Source: Methanobacteriota archaeon
GTDB lineage: Archaea > Thermoplasmatota > Poseidoniia > Poseidoniales > Thalassarchaeaceae
Length of the DNA: 64,000 nt
Direction: 5' to 3'
Assembly: GCA_018650285.1 (NCBI GenBank)
Contig: JABIGF010000020.1
Span: 124,001 to 188,000, forward strand
The position numbers and the translations under genes are program-made. The notes under the pieces are model-generated. The model was not told the origin of the DNA and ran no database searches. It worked only from the letters and a program-made list of their open reading frames with translations. Shown piece after piece: positions 11,301 to 22,900 of this stretch (positions are counted from its first letter, which is position 1; each line of letters opens with the position of its first letter).

Positions 11301-13061
11301 ATGGCCACATCGTTATACATCTCACGGCTCAATGTGGTGGCAGCAATGCGTGATATTCCAACTCGCCTCAAAGGCACTTTACCGTGGTGGACAATTCTTG
11401 TCACACTCTTCTTGATTGGCGCTAGTTTGGTTAGTGCAATTCTAGCATTTGCTATTGGAGATGCGGAAAGTGGTAGCCGCTACGCATGGTGGCTCACAGC
11501 AGGTTTCCTCCTTATTTTTAGTCTCGTACCACCTATTTTCTTTATCTTTTCAAAGATTCTTCCTGAATCAATATCCTTTGGCGATTCACGAATATCTCGT
11601 ACTGCCCTTACTCCAAGATTGACGATGATTATTTTGGGGGTTTTGATGTTTGTTTGGGGTGCTTGGACAGACCCTCTGCGTGCAGATTGGGAGCCAGGAG
11701 ACGCTTCATTCATCATTTTGGGCGTATTCTTAGTTGGTGCAGGAGTTGTATTGCTGACTAGTTTGGCGCCAATGATTGCACGTTCATTGGCACGTGGCGG
11801 CTCATTTTTCTCCGCAAAACTCTCTTCTGTATTGCCTACTGCTCTAGCTTATCCTCTTGCCACTCCTTTCAGAACTGCAATGACAATGGGAATGTTCAGC
11901 CTTGTCGTCTTCGCAGTTGTTGTGTTATCAGGATATTCTGCACTAGTCGGTAATTGGCTAGGGGATCTTGGTGATGATGCAAGTGGCGATTGGGAAATCG
12001 TCGCTTTTGGAGATTTAGATTTAGGTGATAACTCAAGTGAATGGGACCTTGGTGGCATGGAATACTCTGATTTTGATGCAATTGCTACAATGAATACTGC
12101 GACAGTACAAGTATATGCGAAAGGCGAAAGTGATCTGGAAAACAAATCAACATACACTAATATTCGCGGTTTTGATTCTAATTTCACCGATTTAGGCGGG
12201 CTTCCTTTACATTCGTGGGAAGAGAGTTTAGGCGATAATGCCCAAGAGGTATGGGCAAATATTCTCGCTGATGACACTCTAGTTGTAATAGATTTCAGCA
12301 TGGCTATGGAATCCTATCAAGGTGAAAGAGGGGAAGTTATTGAAGGAATGGGCCTTAATCTTGGAGATGCGATAGTAGTCGCCGATCCTTTGCATCCTGG
12401 TGTTAATGAAACATTTTTCATTGGAGCAGTAATGAGTGAAGAAAGTGGTTGGTTCGCTAGAGGGGTTAGCGTTGCAAAACCGATGGCAACGGAGCGTTTT
12501 GATGCATTACCGACATCAATTTGGTTTTCTTTACCTTCTGGGTCCACTTTGGAGGAGCAAGAAGATGTTGCAAATACATTGCAATATGAATTAGTTGAAG
12601 AAGGCGCGATTGTTTTTGCAATCGAAGTGCGATTCAAAGAGTTACAATCATTTATTTTCTCAATGTTTAATCTGCTCAAAGCCTTCTTGGCACTTGGCTT
12701 GGTTGTTGGCATTGCTGGGCTTGGTGTTATTACTATTAGAAACGTCTCAGAAAGAGCACATCAAACAGGTATTCTCCGAGCACTCGGATTCCAACGCAGT
12801 ATGGTGGTTGCAGGTTATCTCACAGAGTTGACTTGGGTCAGTTTATTGGGGATACTGAATGGAGCTATCGTGGGTGTTGGATTCCACTATCAATTGTATG
12901 TTAAATTCCTAAAGGATGAAGGCGCTGAATTTGTGCTCCCATGGGGTCAAATTTCATTGATTGTTTTCGGTGCGTATTTGTTGACAATTTTGGCTACTGT
13001 TTGGCCGGTTCGTAAAGCCGCATCCATCCACCCCGCGGAGGCTTTGCGCGACATTGAATGA
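8304..13061 (+). CDS. FtsX/MacB-like ABC permease, 1585 aa, two FtsX domains and a very large extracytoplasmic region
   Basis: FtsX-like motifs NLRRRKRNTALVVVGLLVGSAIITSSLVVGDSL, LADERKSEMGMLRALGMQRGELRSMFVMEGILVGLISS, RAHQTGILRALGFQRSMVV, terminal WPVRKAASIHPAEALRDIE. Confidence 0.9.
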   Translation: MTEVIHLSSTEIEVPSSSKSTPFRVGMSILKVVSFILLTYVTYSISIAIAKSSSYDGIGFGWYATALSLGLVVAISGIQLVDLFFSARKKMLGQMAIRNLRRRKRNTALVVVGLLVGSAIITSSLVVGDSLDATLRAEFAESLDEVDIVIGGSDPFGQPTWMNQTRMENYVDTLYNHSDIDAVSIGISMSVGLKSELHETVEANNAHWLAMDVDYQIQGAWNPFGDEAGSLYSEIEEGNAFISEKASVKLELVVGDSVEASWSETSPDGRTSRKTTNLTVQRIVPTSVSGYEYGNAATIYTTLEQAQELLGRNGEINRIAISAQGGVLDAQDAEERALPFINSTLDDFIVSQDVGLEIASVPEDLSLAVQRTSGDGLLSGEEVTSLRENITTLSPEVAVGELLMAPILRISYEGENLTGLVSAEITSIDSDNDADWYATPSGLSVQMKNSSQWFQWIPKGDDTAISEVISIADGTALSLHASGIRLSALSEDVPSHDIEMPTGAGSLVDLVVTEDGQGIALRIGENGVELIFGPANANSSVAWENAHLNLSHFSSGIEDGSLALEGDNLFVQLEGAFTSFTCEIALEEINIEFNSCNWNVDPVASRSLANIGGVAWDLYGHDLQLLSSRLSGSNTSAHDLGLATGEILSVSDTAIIVDGGGLFLWDGSNFTLANTQPANGSDGRAAWSSGERTITTSPYGVLVVDGLNVSGRLPYQISVDGFSNLPLVAIALTGGIGIPEPEIDSVYLTSWSASGLALTPPQTLQVVGLMAAARGIYEPLPLNFTVIVPELPAPPGQPGLDDISVAVVNITDAQTLLNRDDEVRSMIMMSGLILLENDNLTRLESNLSNWADEVANAEAFGIQTTPIKSDIRKETGDAGANFSTLFLIFGTFVIFAGILLVMNLFVMLADERKSEMGMLRALGMQRGELRSMFVMEGILVGLISSAVGSILGIGVAKLLMVALDAVVSSTFQGSILFAWEWHSVLSGFAIGFLVTYSTLMATSLYISRLNVVAAMRDIPTRLKGTLPWWTILVTLFLIGASLVSAILAFAIGDAESGSRYAWWLTAGFLLIFSLVPPIFFIFSKILPESISFGDSRISRTALTPRLTMIILGVLMFVWGAWTDPLRADWEPGDASFIILGVFLVGAGVVLLTSLAPMIARSLARGGSFFSAKLSSVLPTALAYPLATPFRTAMTMGMFSLVVFAVVVLSGYSALVGNWLGDLGDDASGDWEIVAFGDLDLGDNSSEWDLGGMEYSDFDAIATMNTATVQVYAKGESDLENKSTYTNIRGFDSNFTDLGGLPLHSWEESLGDNAQEVWANILADDTLVVIDFSMAMESYQGERGEVIEGMGLNLGDAIVVADPLHPGVNETFFIGAVMSEESGWFARGVSVAKPMATERFDALPTSIWFSLPSGSTLEEQEDVANTLQYELVEEGAIVFAIEVRFKELQSFIFSMFNLLKAFLALGLVVGIAGLGVITIRNVSERAHQTGILRALGFQRSMVVAGYLTELTWVSLLGILNGAIVGVGFHYQLYVKFLKDEGAEFVLPWGQISLIVFGAYLLTILATVWPVRKAASIHPAEALRDIE

Positions 13062-13133
13062 TACAAAATGATTGTACTATTATCCATACAATTGTGCATT
13101 TAGAGCGATAGAACCTAACAGAACCCCGCGCAT

Positions 13134-13145
13134 AGTATAAATACG
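13134..13145 (+). promoter_or_regulatory. Putative archaeal TATA box (agtataaatacg) for the downstream surface-protein gene
   Basis: AT-rich TATA-like element ~45-53 bp upstream of ATG 13188, followed by GGGAGGA just upstream of the start; motif inspection only. Confidence 0.45.
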
Positions 13146-13187
13146 GATTGAAGGGGTGGGGCAATCCCCTAGCGGGAGGACTGTGAC

Positions 13188-16100
13188 ATGAAGAGAGCAA
13201 CAAGTTTGGTTTTGGCGTTACTGATGTTAATGAGCATCGTAGCCAGTATGAACCCAATTGAAATGAATGAGAGTGAGCCGGTGGAAGACGCTAACGGCCG
13301 AGCGGATTACGAAGTTTGGCTGATGGGTGCGAATTCACCGCGTGAATCGACGACTGATATGACAGGAACGGTAAGAAATGCCGTAGATGTTGGTGATGAG
13401 ATCCTATTTGATCTTGTTATCAAGAATCTTGGCGACAACGATGTGTCTGAAATGACCATTACCGTAACTGTTGATGATGGTGTGGCTGCTACGCCACTAT
13501 TCATCGACGCTGAGGACAGCGCTGTGTGCGATGACACACTAGCCTGTGGAATCCAGACATTTACTTCTGGTGATTACTTGGCAAACGGCCACTATGTGGT
13601 CCGTGACTCAACTGGTGGAAATCTAGTTTGGACTCCTGCAGCACCTGGTGTTTACACTGTAAGCATCCTAATTGATGCATTGGACCAAGATACTGATTTG
13701 ACAAACAATGAGTTGACTTACAATGTTAATGTTGTTGATTGGTATGATATATCCACTGCACTACATTGGGAAACCGATGATGGAATGGGTAACACCGTTT
13801 ACTCCGATGAACCGCAGACAGGAGATGATTTGAAACAGTTCCGTATGACTGCATTTGTCAACGGTAGTGCAGAATGGCAGCCACGTAATGCTGAGATGCT
13901 TGTTACCTTTGCTGGTGCTTTCCAAGGATATGGAGACGATGGTATGGGCGGCACAGCAGCGGTATCTATGTTTGATTCAGATGGTGATGGAAGCCTAGAA
14001 GATTGTCCTGATGGACCAGGAGCAGCAACTTGCTCATGGACTGTAACCTTTGGAGAGTTGTTGGGTCTTGGCCAAACTGAAGACATTGAAGTCTACAGTA
14101 ACTTGTCTTTGGACCCTCCATCCATTGAGAATGCTAGCGATAGAAGCGAGACCCGTCTTGTTCCTGCATTCCAGACAGCATACTACTTCGAGGGTGCTAT
14201 CAAGGCAGATACAAACAATGCAAATGGAGTTGGCGTCTACACAGTCGAGTCATCTCTATCCAACTATCTCACCTATGAATTAGTTCAGACCGATTACGGC
14301 TCTGGTCTTGGTGGAAACCACACAGCGGATGTTGTGATGGAAATGATGGAAACCAATCAGTCTTTGGATGACAAGAATGGAAACAACGATGCATTGTTGG
14401 AAGCAAGTTTCGCTTCCTACCATGACGTCCGTGTAGTTAGTGTTGAAGCTGGTCCAACTTACCAAGATAGTGGCCGTTTGGATGCTGGCATGACAAACTT
14501 GTATGCGATAGTAGAGCATAGTGGTAGTGACCGTCTAATCAATTACGATTGGGCTGTAACATTCAATATCAAGGACTCAGATGGTCTTGACATAATGGGT
14601 TCACCAATGATTGGGACAGAATGCCCAGAACACCCTGACCCGCTACAGACATATGGACACGAATTGCTTGGTGAAATGATTCCAGCAAAAATGGAAGGTA
14701 CGGCTTGTATTAATATGATGCTTAACCCAGGAATTTACTCTGTAACTGCATCGATTGAATTGCTTGATGCAACTTTGACCGATTCAGACTCAGGCAACGA
14801 CTGCACAGCAGGCGTTGACTGCAAGGTTGACATGAGTTCAGCAAACAACATTCGCACCTCGCACTATGAAGTCCTAAACATGGGTCCATCGGCTTACTTG
14901 ACTATGGATGAGATTGATGGTGCAATCCTTGATGGTACATTCATCACCTTTGGGGCACGTGCAGAACACTTGAATCAGCCAGACATTGATTTTGATGGTA
15001 GCCCAGAGCCATTTGGCTACACATGGTCAATGGTTGGCGCAGTAGAATCTGACCCAAGTCTTGAGTTGTGTAGTGGTATGGAAGATCCAGTTACTGGCGC
15101 AGTCATGGGCGGAAGTATGGATTGTGATGTTACAATCAACCCAATGTGGTTCGGACAGCCTACAATTATGGTTACCGTGCACGACTACTGGGGCGACACA
15201 GATAGTGCTGAGTTGTCATTTACAGTTTGGAACAACTATTCTAATGCCGCTAGTGGCGACTGCTGGGATGCTAGTTACGATATCGCGTATGCAGGTATGA
15301 TGGTCCACTGGGCTAACTTCTCTGATGCAGATGATGCAACAGGTCAGACCCTTGATGGAAGCGATGGTTGGGATTCAGTTTGCACATTCAACATTGATGT
15401 AGCAAATGTCAAAGATCCAACTGACGTTAACAGCGAATCACTTACTGTAACAGTTGATGCAGACCCAAGCCAAGGTCACTCACTTTGGTATGAAGGTGCA
15501 TTAGGATGGGTAGAGATGGCAGGAACAACACAGAACCAAGTTGATACAGACACAATCAATTTGACTTGGACAAACGATGGCACCATGTCATCACGTTCCT
15601 CGTCACGCTACGCTGTGTTTGCTTCAGCAACACTTGGTCAACCACCTCAGATTGGCATTGATTCACTCACTGCTACTCTAGGTGCAGCTGGTGTTATTGA
15701 TTTGTCATGGGCAATCAACAACTCACAGTTAACCGGTGAAAACGACTTCGGTGTTATCTACATCAACAATGATGGAGCAGCACTAGACGGAGACCGCCAC
15801 ACATTTGGATTGAGTCAGACCACATGGACAATCTCAGGTACACACGGTTCAACCTACGAGTTCCTCGTGCGCGTGGAGAACGGAGAGACAGGCACCGATG
15901 GTAGTTCACTATACGGTACACCTGTAGACTCAGGAAGCGCAACTGCAGACGGTCAAGTTGACCCAACAGCAGGTGCTTCAGACCTAGACGCTGTTAGCGT
16001 AGGCAATGATATCCAGTTCACATGGACTGCATCTGATGCGTCAGATGTTGACCACTGGATGATTTGCTGGTCGCCGGCTCAGCACGATGCTCTAGAAGTC

Positions 16101-16442
16101 AGCAGTTTGGTTGGTGCGGGCAGTTGTCACATGACAGCTGATTCGAGCACATCTGCGACCATGAACAGGCACTCAGGTGCAGGTATCTTCTACTACTCAG
16201 TCAATGCAATGGACTCAGTTGGTAACATGGAAACCGCAGCATCTAGTGACGGATTGAATTTCGTCAATTCAGATGACCCTGGTGTTGACCCAGACGCAAT
16301 CGGTGATACAGGCGCAGAAGGAGAAATCCCTACTCAAGCCTGGGTCGCAATTGGCGTCCTTGTGTTGGTAGCAGTAATCGCTGGAGCATTCATCTTAACC
16401 CGCGGTGGCGGCGAAGATGGCGACGACGAATTCGACTACTGA
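13188..16442 (+). CDS. Large secreted/surface protein (CARDB/Ig-like domains) with C-terminal membrane anchor
   Basis: Signal peptide MKRATSLVLALLMLMSIVAS; CARDB-like stretch VGDEILFDLVIKNLGDNDVSEMTITVTVDDG; C-terminal TM IPTQAWVAIGVLVLVAVIAGAFILTRGGG and acidic tail. Confidence 0.8.
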   Translation: MKRATSLVLALLMLMSIVASMNPIEMNESEPVEDANGRADYEVWLMGANSPRESTTDMTGTVRNAVDVGDEILFDLVIKNLGDNDVSEMTITVTVDDGVAATPLFIDAEDSAVCDDTLACGIQTFTSGDYLANGHYVVRDSTGGNLVWTPAAPGVYTVSILIDALDQDTDLTNNELTYNVNVVDWYDISTALHWETDDGMGNTVYSDEPQTGDDLKQFRMTAFVNGSAEWQPRNAEMLVTFAGAFQGYGDDGMGGTAAVSMFDSDGDGSLEDCPDGPGAATCSWTVTFGELLGLGQTEDIEVYSNLSLDPPSIENASDRSETRLVPAFQTAYYFEGAIKADTNNANGVGVYTVESSLSNYLTYELVQTDYGSGLGGNHTADVVMEMMETNQSLDDKNGNNDALLEASFASYHDVRVVSVEAGPTYQDSGRLDAGMTNLYAIVEHSGSDRLINYDWAVTFNIKDSDGLDIMGSPMIGTECPEHPDPLQTYGHELLGEMIPAKMEGTACINMMLNPGIYSVTASIELLDATLTDSDSGNDCTAGVDCKVDMSSANNIRTSHYEVLNMGPSAYLTMDEIDGAILDGTFITFGARAEHLNQPDIDFDGSPEPFGYTWSMVGAVESDPSLELCSGMEDPVTGAVMGGSMDCDVTINPMWFGQPTIMVTVHDYWGDTDSAELSFTVWNNYSNAASGDCWDASYDIAYAGMMVHWANFSDADDATGQTLDGSDGWDSVCTFNIDVANVKDPTDVNSESLTVTVDADPSQGHSLWYEGALGWVEMAGTTQNQVDTDTINLTWTNDGTMSSRSSSRYAVFASATLGQPPQIGIDSLTATLGAAGVIDLSWAINNSQLTGENDFGVIYINNDGAALDGDRHTFGLSQTTWTISGTHGSTYEFLVRVENGETGTDGSSLYGTPVDSGSATADGQVDPTAGASDLDAVSVGNDIQFTWTASDASDVDHWMICWSPAQHDALEVSSLVGAGSCHMTADSSTSATMNRHSGAGIFYYSVNAMDSVGNMETAASSDGLNFVNSDDPGVDPDAIGDTGAEGEIPTQAWVAIGVLVLVAVIAGAFILTRGGGEDGDDEFDY

Positions 16443-16478
16443 TAGAAGAAGACGTTTGTAACTAGACAAAACACAAAA

Positions 16479-16540
16479 CCCGCTTAGCGGGATTCCCTCG
16501 GCGGGGGGCCCTTAGGGCCACCCGCCTTTTTTTTTATTTT
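16479..16540 (+). terminator. Double-hairpin terminator with long T tract
   Basis: CCCGC-TTA-GCGGG (16479-16491) followed by GGCGGG...CCCGCC (16500-16526) with inner GGCC pairing and T9 tract, 37 nt after the stop codon. Confidence 0.8.
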
Positions 16541-16904
16541 CTTTTTTTTCAAGCCTTAGGTTTTATCTCAAGGCATATCAGAACTCACAGGAATTGCAAA
16601 AAGAATTGCGTGTAATCTCACGTCATAGCCGAAAACCAAGGGAAATACAAGTATTCTGATCTATTGAGAAGGTGGAAAAATCAAGAAATATTGATACTTT
16701 AAAGAGGCGAAAATATACATTTCTTGGCCATTGATTTTGATGTTACAAAAAGTTTGTACTACATTTTTTCGGGGCAAAAATTTACATTCAATATGGTGAT
16801 TGTCCAGTATCTCAAATGAGGGCATCAAAGGATACGCACCCATATCGTTATATGCTCAACAAAGCGTGCGAAAAAGTGCCATACGACAGTTTGGGGTATG
16901 AACA

Positions 16905-19900
16905 ATGGTGACAAACAAGAATAAAGTGACCCTCGGGGGCAGCTGGCTTTTGCTGACGCTCCTGATGATTGGAATGAGTTGGAGCGCTGCGGTTTCGCCG
17001 GTAACGGAGAATTTGCAGACTTCTGAGAACGATGGGGCAGAGTCTAATGATGACCTGCTGGCTCTACCGGATGAGACAATTAATCCGGCAGATAATGATG
17101 AATTTGGATATGATGAGGGCGCCGAGTTAATCGGTGCTCGTACCGAAACCGCCAAGACTTTCTTGAAGGAAGAGGGCGGATTTGAGGCAGTCATCTCTCC
17201 AGTGCCAGTCCACTACATGAAGGACGGAGCATGGGAAGAGATCGATTTGACGATTCAGTCAAACGAGGAAGGTTGGGGAGTTACAGCAAACACCTATGAG
17301 ACCTATTTCTCAAATGACGCTCGTCAAGGTGTCCAAATGGTAGTCGATGGACAGACTATCCGCTACGGTATTATGCCACAAGTAGTAGTTCTAGATGCAA
17401 ACACGCTATCTCCAGAACCTTACATGGCTAAGCCTAGCAGTGAGCCCATCGATGTCGGTGCCAATGTAATTCGGTATCCGATGATGACAGGTCTCTCGCT
17501 AGACTACAAGGTCACTCCGACCCAGTTGAAGCAGAACCTTGTTGTCCGTGAGGCACCTAACCTGCTGGACCACCAGAAGGAATCAGGATACTTCGGCATA
17601 TCAGAGACAATGTTTCTGCCAGTCGGATATGCTCTATTCCTAGGTGAGACACCAATTGCAGATGGTGAATTGGTTAAGACCAACCAATCACTGAGTATTC
17701 GCAATTTGGAGACAGGTGATGAATTGGTAGCTATTCCGCAACCACTCGTTAATAGCGTTGAGCCTACAGCAGAAGGCACACACATTGGTGAATATGTTAT
17801 ACGAGTTCAGGGTGAGCAAGTTACTTTGATCACAGTTGTTGAGAATACATGGTTGATGGATAGTGATAACCGAACTTTCCCTCTCGTGATTGACCCAACT
17901 TTGGACAAAGGCGCTCAGCGTGCAGGATATGCGTACTATTACCGCATCACTCGATGGGGTTGGTACACATCTACCTACGAGTATGCATATGCAACTACTT
18001 CGATAGTATACACCTGTAAGGGCTCTGGTTCATCTTACAACACCTGCACATCAGGTTCCTATAGCTGGTATTACCGATATGCATGGTACCGTTTTGACTT
18101 TAACAGTGCAATCCCTTCAGGAGCAACTGTTCAGAGTACGGATTTCAAATCTAGTGTTGGCAGATATTATGCTGGCGGAGCTAGAACATATGAAGTGGCA
18201 GTTTTGAAGTCAGGTAGCAGTCAGTCAAGTAATACGATTGATCCGAGCAGTTATCTGTATTCTAGTGGCCGAAATTTGAATCGCTACATTAGAAACAGTG
18301 CGGATTCGTCTAACACTGTTACATTGAGTGACCCTGGTTACTATTGGAATAACAATCCAGTCCATTCTATTGGAATGAACACCAATGGAGTTAGTGACGT
18401 GCAGGACGCTATTGATGGAAACGGAGCAGGAAGTTCTGGTTACATCCTTGGTCTAGGTCTGAGAAATGTTGGAAACTCGCCATACTGGTATTGGTGTGGT
18501 ACAAACTACTACAGTTACTATGGATGTACAAGTTCCGCAAAGTATCCACACTTGCATGTGGATTACACCGGTGGTTCAGATACAGATGCTCCAGAAGATA
18601 CTTTTGTACCATATACTGGATTGACCACTCACCGTTCTGAGCAGAGAACTTTCTGGCTCTCTTTGAAGGACGTAACTGGTGTAGATACTACATCAAGCGG
18701 TGGCCCATCAATGAATTATCGTGTTGACAACGGTTCTTGGACTAATGTTCATGCAACTACCTTGGGCACATGTATCGCAGGATACTGGTGCAACTTCCGT
18801 GCTGTAATACCCGCAGTACAAGAAGGAGAATATGTTCAGTATTTCTGGGCATTCCAAGATTTAGTTGGCACAGTAGCTGGTACAACCGGTAATCCGAATT
18901 TCAAAACGTTGCCTGTAGGCGGAACTGGAACCCCAAGCAGTATTACATCTGCTCCGAGTTCGCCATACAATTACTTCGTACAACCTGCAGAGGAGGCTGA
19001 CGCATTCAATAGCGACGGCACGAAGAATAACAAGTGGCAACTAAAGATTGACCAATTGACCAATTTCCGATACTATTCGGTTTATCGATACTTCGATGAG
19101 CAAATAACATACTATGAAGATAGCCAAGAATGGATTTGGGAGTATGATACTTCTACATGTGGAACAGGAAATAACCAGTGTTTCAACACTGGTGCTTCTT
19201 ATGAAATGAGATACAGTCCAACTGTATCTGGATACTCATACACCAACTGTGCTCAAGTTGCAACATGTGTTGTAACAGAGCCTACTGGAATGAGCATGTC
19301 TGGCCAGCACGGCCCTGGCATGTCCACAATTTGGTGGTACAATGCTGCAGAAGGAGCTTTCACAGTAGTTGGTTTAGATGATGAAACTGGAATCGATCAG
19401 CGTGTTTCAGGACAATCAGTAGGTACACAAGGCGGTGGTCGTAATTGCGATGACTGTTACTCTGCAGTACCAATTCCTGGTGACATCACCATGAAGTTCG
19501 GTACATTGAGTGTTAACGCAACTTACACATCAAGTCGCAACACAAGAAACTATTTCTGTGTTAACAGTAACAACCACCCACTGTACTTCGCAACCACCTC
19601 TAGCAGTAACCCATACTGTCTCTACTCATACACAACATACCGCTATGACCGTCAATTTAACGGCTGGATGGCACCTGGTTTTGATGGACGTTGGTCCGCA
19701 AATACTGACATTACTCAGAAGGTGAGCATGGTTAGGCCGACGCCTGATATTTACCCTGTGGAAATTGACATGACAGGATTGATGGATACTCACAGTGAGG
19801 ATGACCGTACTGTTTCTGTTAAATTGATGGATGCAGGAGACCCTCCAACAGGTGTTAACTCATCAAGTGGTACTGATGCAAATGGTGTCCTTGAAGGACC

Positions 19901-22900
19901 ACAGATACTTTACCGTGTGTATAACGCAACGACTTCTTCGTGGAGTTCATGGACTACAAACGCAATGACCCAACAATCTGGCAAGACTCGAACACAGTGT
20001 GAGTTAATCAATTGTGAATGGTCTGCAACCATCCCTGGTCAAGACCGTGACAACTCTGTTGAATACAGCATTCACGTACAGGATAACAACAATAATTGGA
20101 ACAACACTACTGCTAGCAGTTATCAAATTGCAACACCAACAAAGGTATTCACCATTGAATGGCATGATATGAATTGTGGTTTTGGTCAACAATACAAGTG
20201 TTCGTATCAAGTAAAGATGTACGATGTAACAAACGAAATTGAGTATCATTACGATACTGGTTCATCAGCATACTATGATTACGAGAACATTGGTTACCAG
20301 AAGGGTGGCTCAACAGCAATTGGTGCAACTCTGAGAGAGAGAGGTCCAGGATATATTGCTGGAGCAAACCCATATGATTACAACTATCGTTTCTCAACAG
20401 ATGGTAACAGTCACGCAAACGAAAGAATGGATGCTGGTATGACTGAATTGTACAATTATGATGAGGTCTTCACTGGAAACAGCAATGGTAACCCATACAC
20501 ATACTACTGTACTCGTTACTGGTATGCGTATAAACACCAGTGTGCTGAAGTCATTGACTTGCCTGTTGGATTCGACTTTGAGTACTTTGGTACCACATAC
20601 AGTGGTAACAATAGTCACAAGATACACGCAATCCGTCACGGAGGCGCGTCGTTTAGTCAATCTACATCTAACACACCAATGCAGATGTCATACTACGGAT
20701 GGGGTGGATACTGGGAGACTCTCCCAAGTACTGCTTCATACGTACGCAACGCACAACTTGCACCATGGTTTGGTTACTACAGTTCATACTACTGCTACAA
20801 CAGTGGTAACAATGAGTGTAGTATCCGCACAAAGACAGTCCCATTCGATGGAGCTGGTATGGATGTCTATGCAGATATCACTACGCCAACCATATGGGAT
20901 AACGAAATGAGTCCAATACGCATTGTGCCTAGTGGAGATTATATCCGCGTTACAGCTGACTTGACTATCGAGCCAGGTGTAGAGGTACAATTTGCAGCTG
21001 GTAAGGGTATTGACATGGCAGGTACTTGTGCTAAGTTGGTCGCTTCAAGCAATTCAACAGCCCCAACAGGATTTACCAACCTTGGTAATGGAAATGGTAA
21101 GGGAATTGCATTCACAAATGGTGGATGCACAACTGCAAATACTGATGACAGACACACCTTTGATGGCGTGTATTTCTCTAACCTTGATGTCGCAATAAGT
21201 GCTGGTAGTCGCCACGGCAACTCACCTCACTTCAATGGTAATGTTGGTAACTTCACATTCAATGATGTTACCTTCACAGATGTTGGTACTGCAATCAAGC
21301 ACGGTTCAGGAACAGGTACTGGTTTTGATCTCTCAGGAGTTTCAATTACTAATGCAACCAACTCTTGTATTGATTTGCCTGATAACGCAGTGTTGAACTG
21401 GCTAGAAGGTTCGGCAACGAACTGTAACATGGGTAGTTCATCTACTGAAGGTGCAATCAAGACTGGCAGCGGAAGCGCAGTCACTCTTGAGAACTTGACC
21501 ATTGCTGATTCAGCATACAATGGTATCATGGGTTCAGCAGCAACAATTTGGGCAAGCAACGTCTCAATGAGCACAAGCGGTCTAATGAGTTCAGAACTTA
21601 GTGGAACAGCAATTGAACAACTTTCAACAGCAACAAGTGGAACAGAATTGTACGCTAACAATATTGACTCAGGATATGCTAACGCAGTTGTGTCATATGC
21701 AACGGATGCTATGACGCTGACAGACATTACAGGTGGTACAATTTCATTGACTCCTGCAGGTCCTTCAGGAACTGTTCTTGGAGCCTCTGGATGGAGTGCT
21801 ACAGATATTACAAGTACAGGTAATATGTTGTTAACAAGAACATCACCGAGTTCAATGGATAATGTAGACTTAGATGGTTACCTCCGCATGGACGGAACAG
21901 CATCTACAAGTGACACGGTTACAATTAACAATTTGGCAGCAGATGGAATTTCAGTCGCAGGTTGCGGTTGGAATGTACGTGCTAACAATGTCGACCTTGG
22001 TGATTCAACCAACGGTGTTTGGGCCACAGCTTCTTGCGGTTCAGGTAGTGCTTCGAGCACACTGACTGTAGTTGATGGTACAATGGACGGTAGTAGTTCA
22101 AATGGAAACATTGCCTACGCACGTAACGCTAAGGTTACTATTGTAGGAATTGACCTTACTGGGCAAACAGCAATGGGAAGTTACGTTGCAGTAGCAAGTA
22201 CCAATGGTGAAGTACGACTGATTGATGTATCATGGAGAACTAACGATTGTTCTGATGCAAACGGATGGACAGGAATGTCCAACTGCTGGGTTGATGTTTC
22301 TTCATCATCCGGTTCAATATATATCGGCGGAACTGCTCAAGTTGCAGCATATCGTATGATGAGTGGAGTGCCAGTCTTTGTGGCAGACCACTCAGTCACA
22401 ACCACAGCCGTTACAACATCGGGTACATGCCCAGGTACGGCTTGTGTGGTTACTGATGTGACCACAGTTGGTACATCTTACACTGATGGTTCTGGAAACG
22501 CAACCGCATGGTTGCTTCAGGACAAGTTAGAGAGAGTTAGTGGATCAACCTCTGTTACCGAGTCTTACACAGAACACCGCATTGCCGTCGCTGGTGGTGC
22601 AGGTCAAAACGAGACAGGCCCAGCAGATCTATGGTATACTGACCCTTGTACGATAAACAGTTTTGATTGTTCTATGCCAATAGGTGTGGGCGACCAAGCT
22701 TACTTGAAGTTGGAAGCATTCCCTCAAGATTGGAAAGGTGCTACAAAGGATTGTGCATGGTTGGCTACAAACACATCCACATCAAATGGATACTACTTGT
22801 ACACAATGCAGATTATCACATTGTCAACGGACTTAGTTCTAGATGGATGTAAAGTCCACTTTAACGGAACTAAGATTTCAGTGAACACTACTGCAACACA

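Noticed and set aside
8537-12831. ORFs antisense to or overlapping the FtsX permease (8537-8752, 10742-11173, 11849-12301, 12595-12831)
   Set aside because: Ser/Arg/Pro-rich shadow frames without start signals or recognisable domains.
19510-21400. Short plus- and minus-strand ORFs inside the giant gene (e.g. 19510-19725, 20394-20660, 21227-21727)
   Set aside because: Overlap a continuous high-quality 4624-aa ORF and have composition typical of shadow frames.
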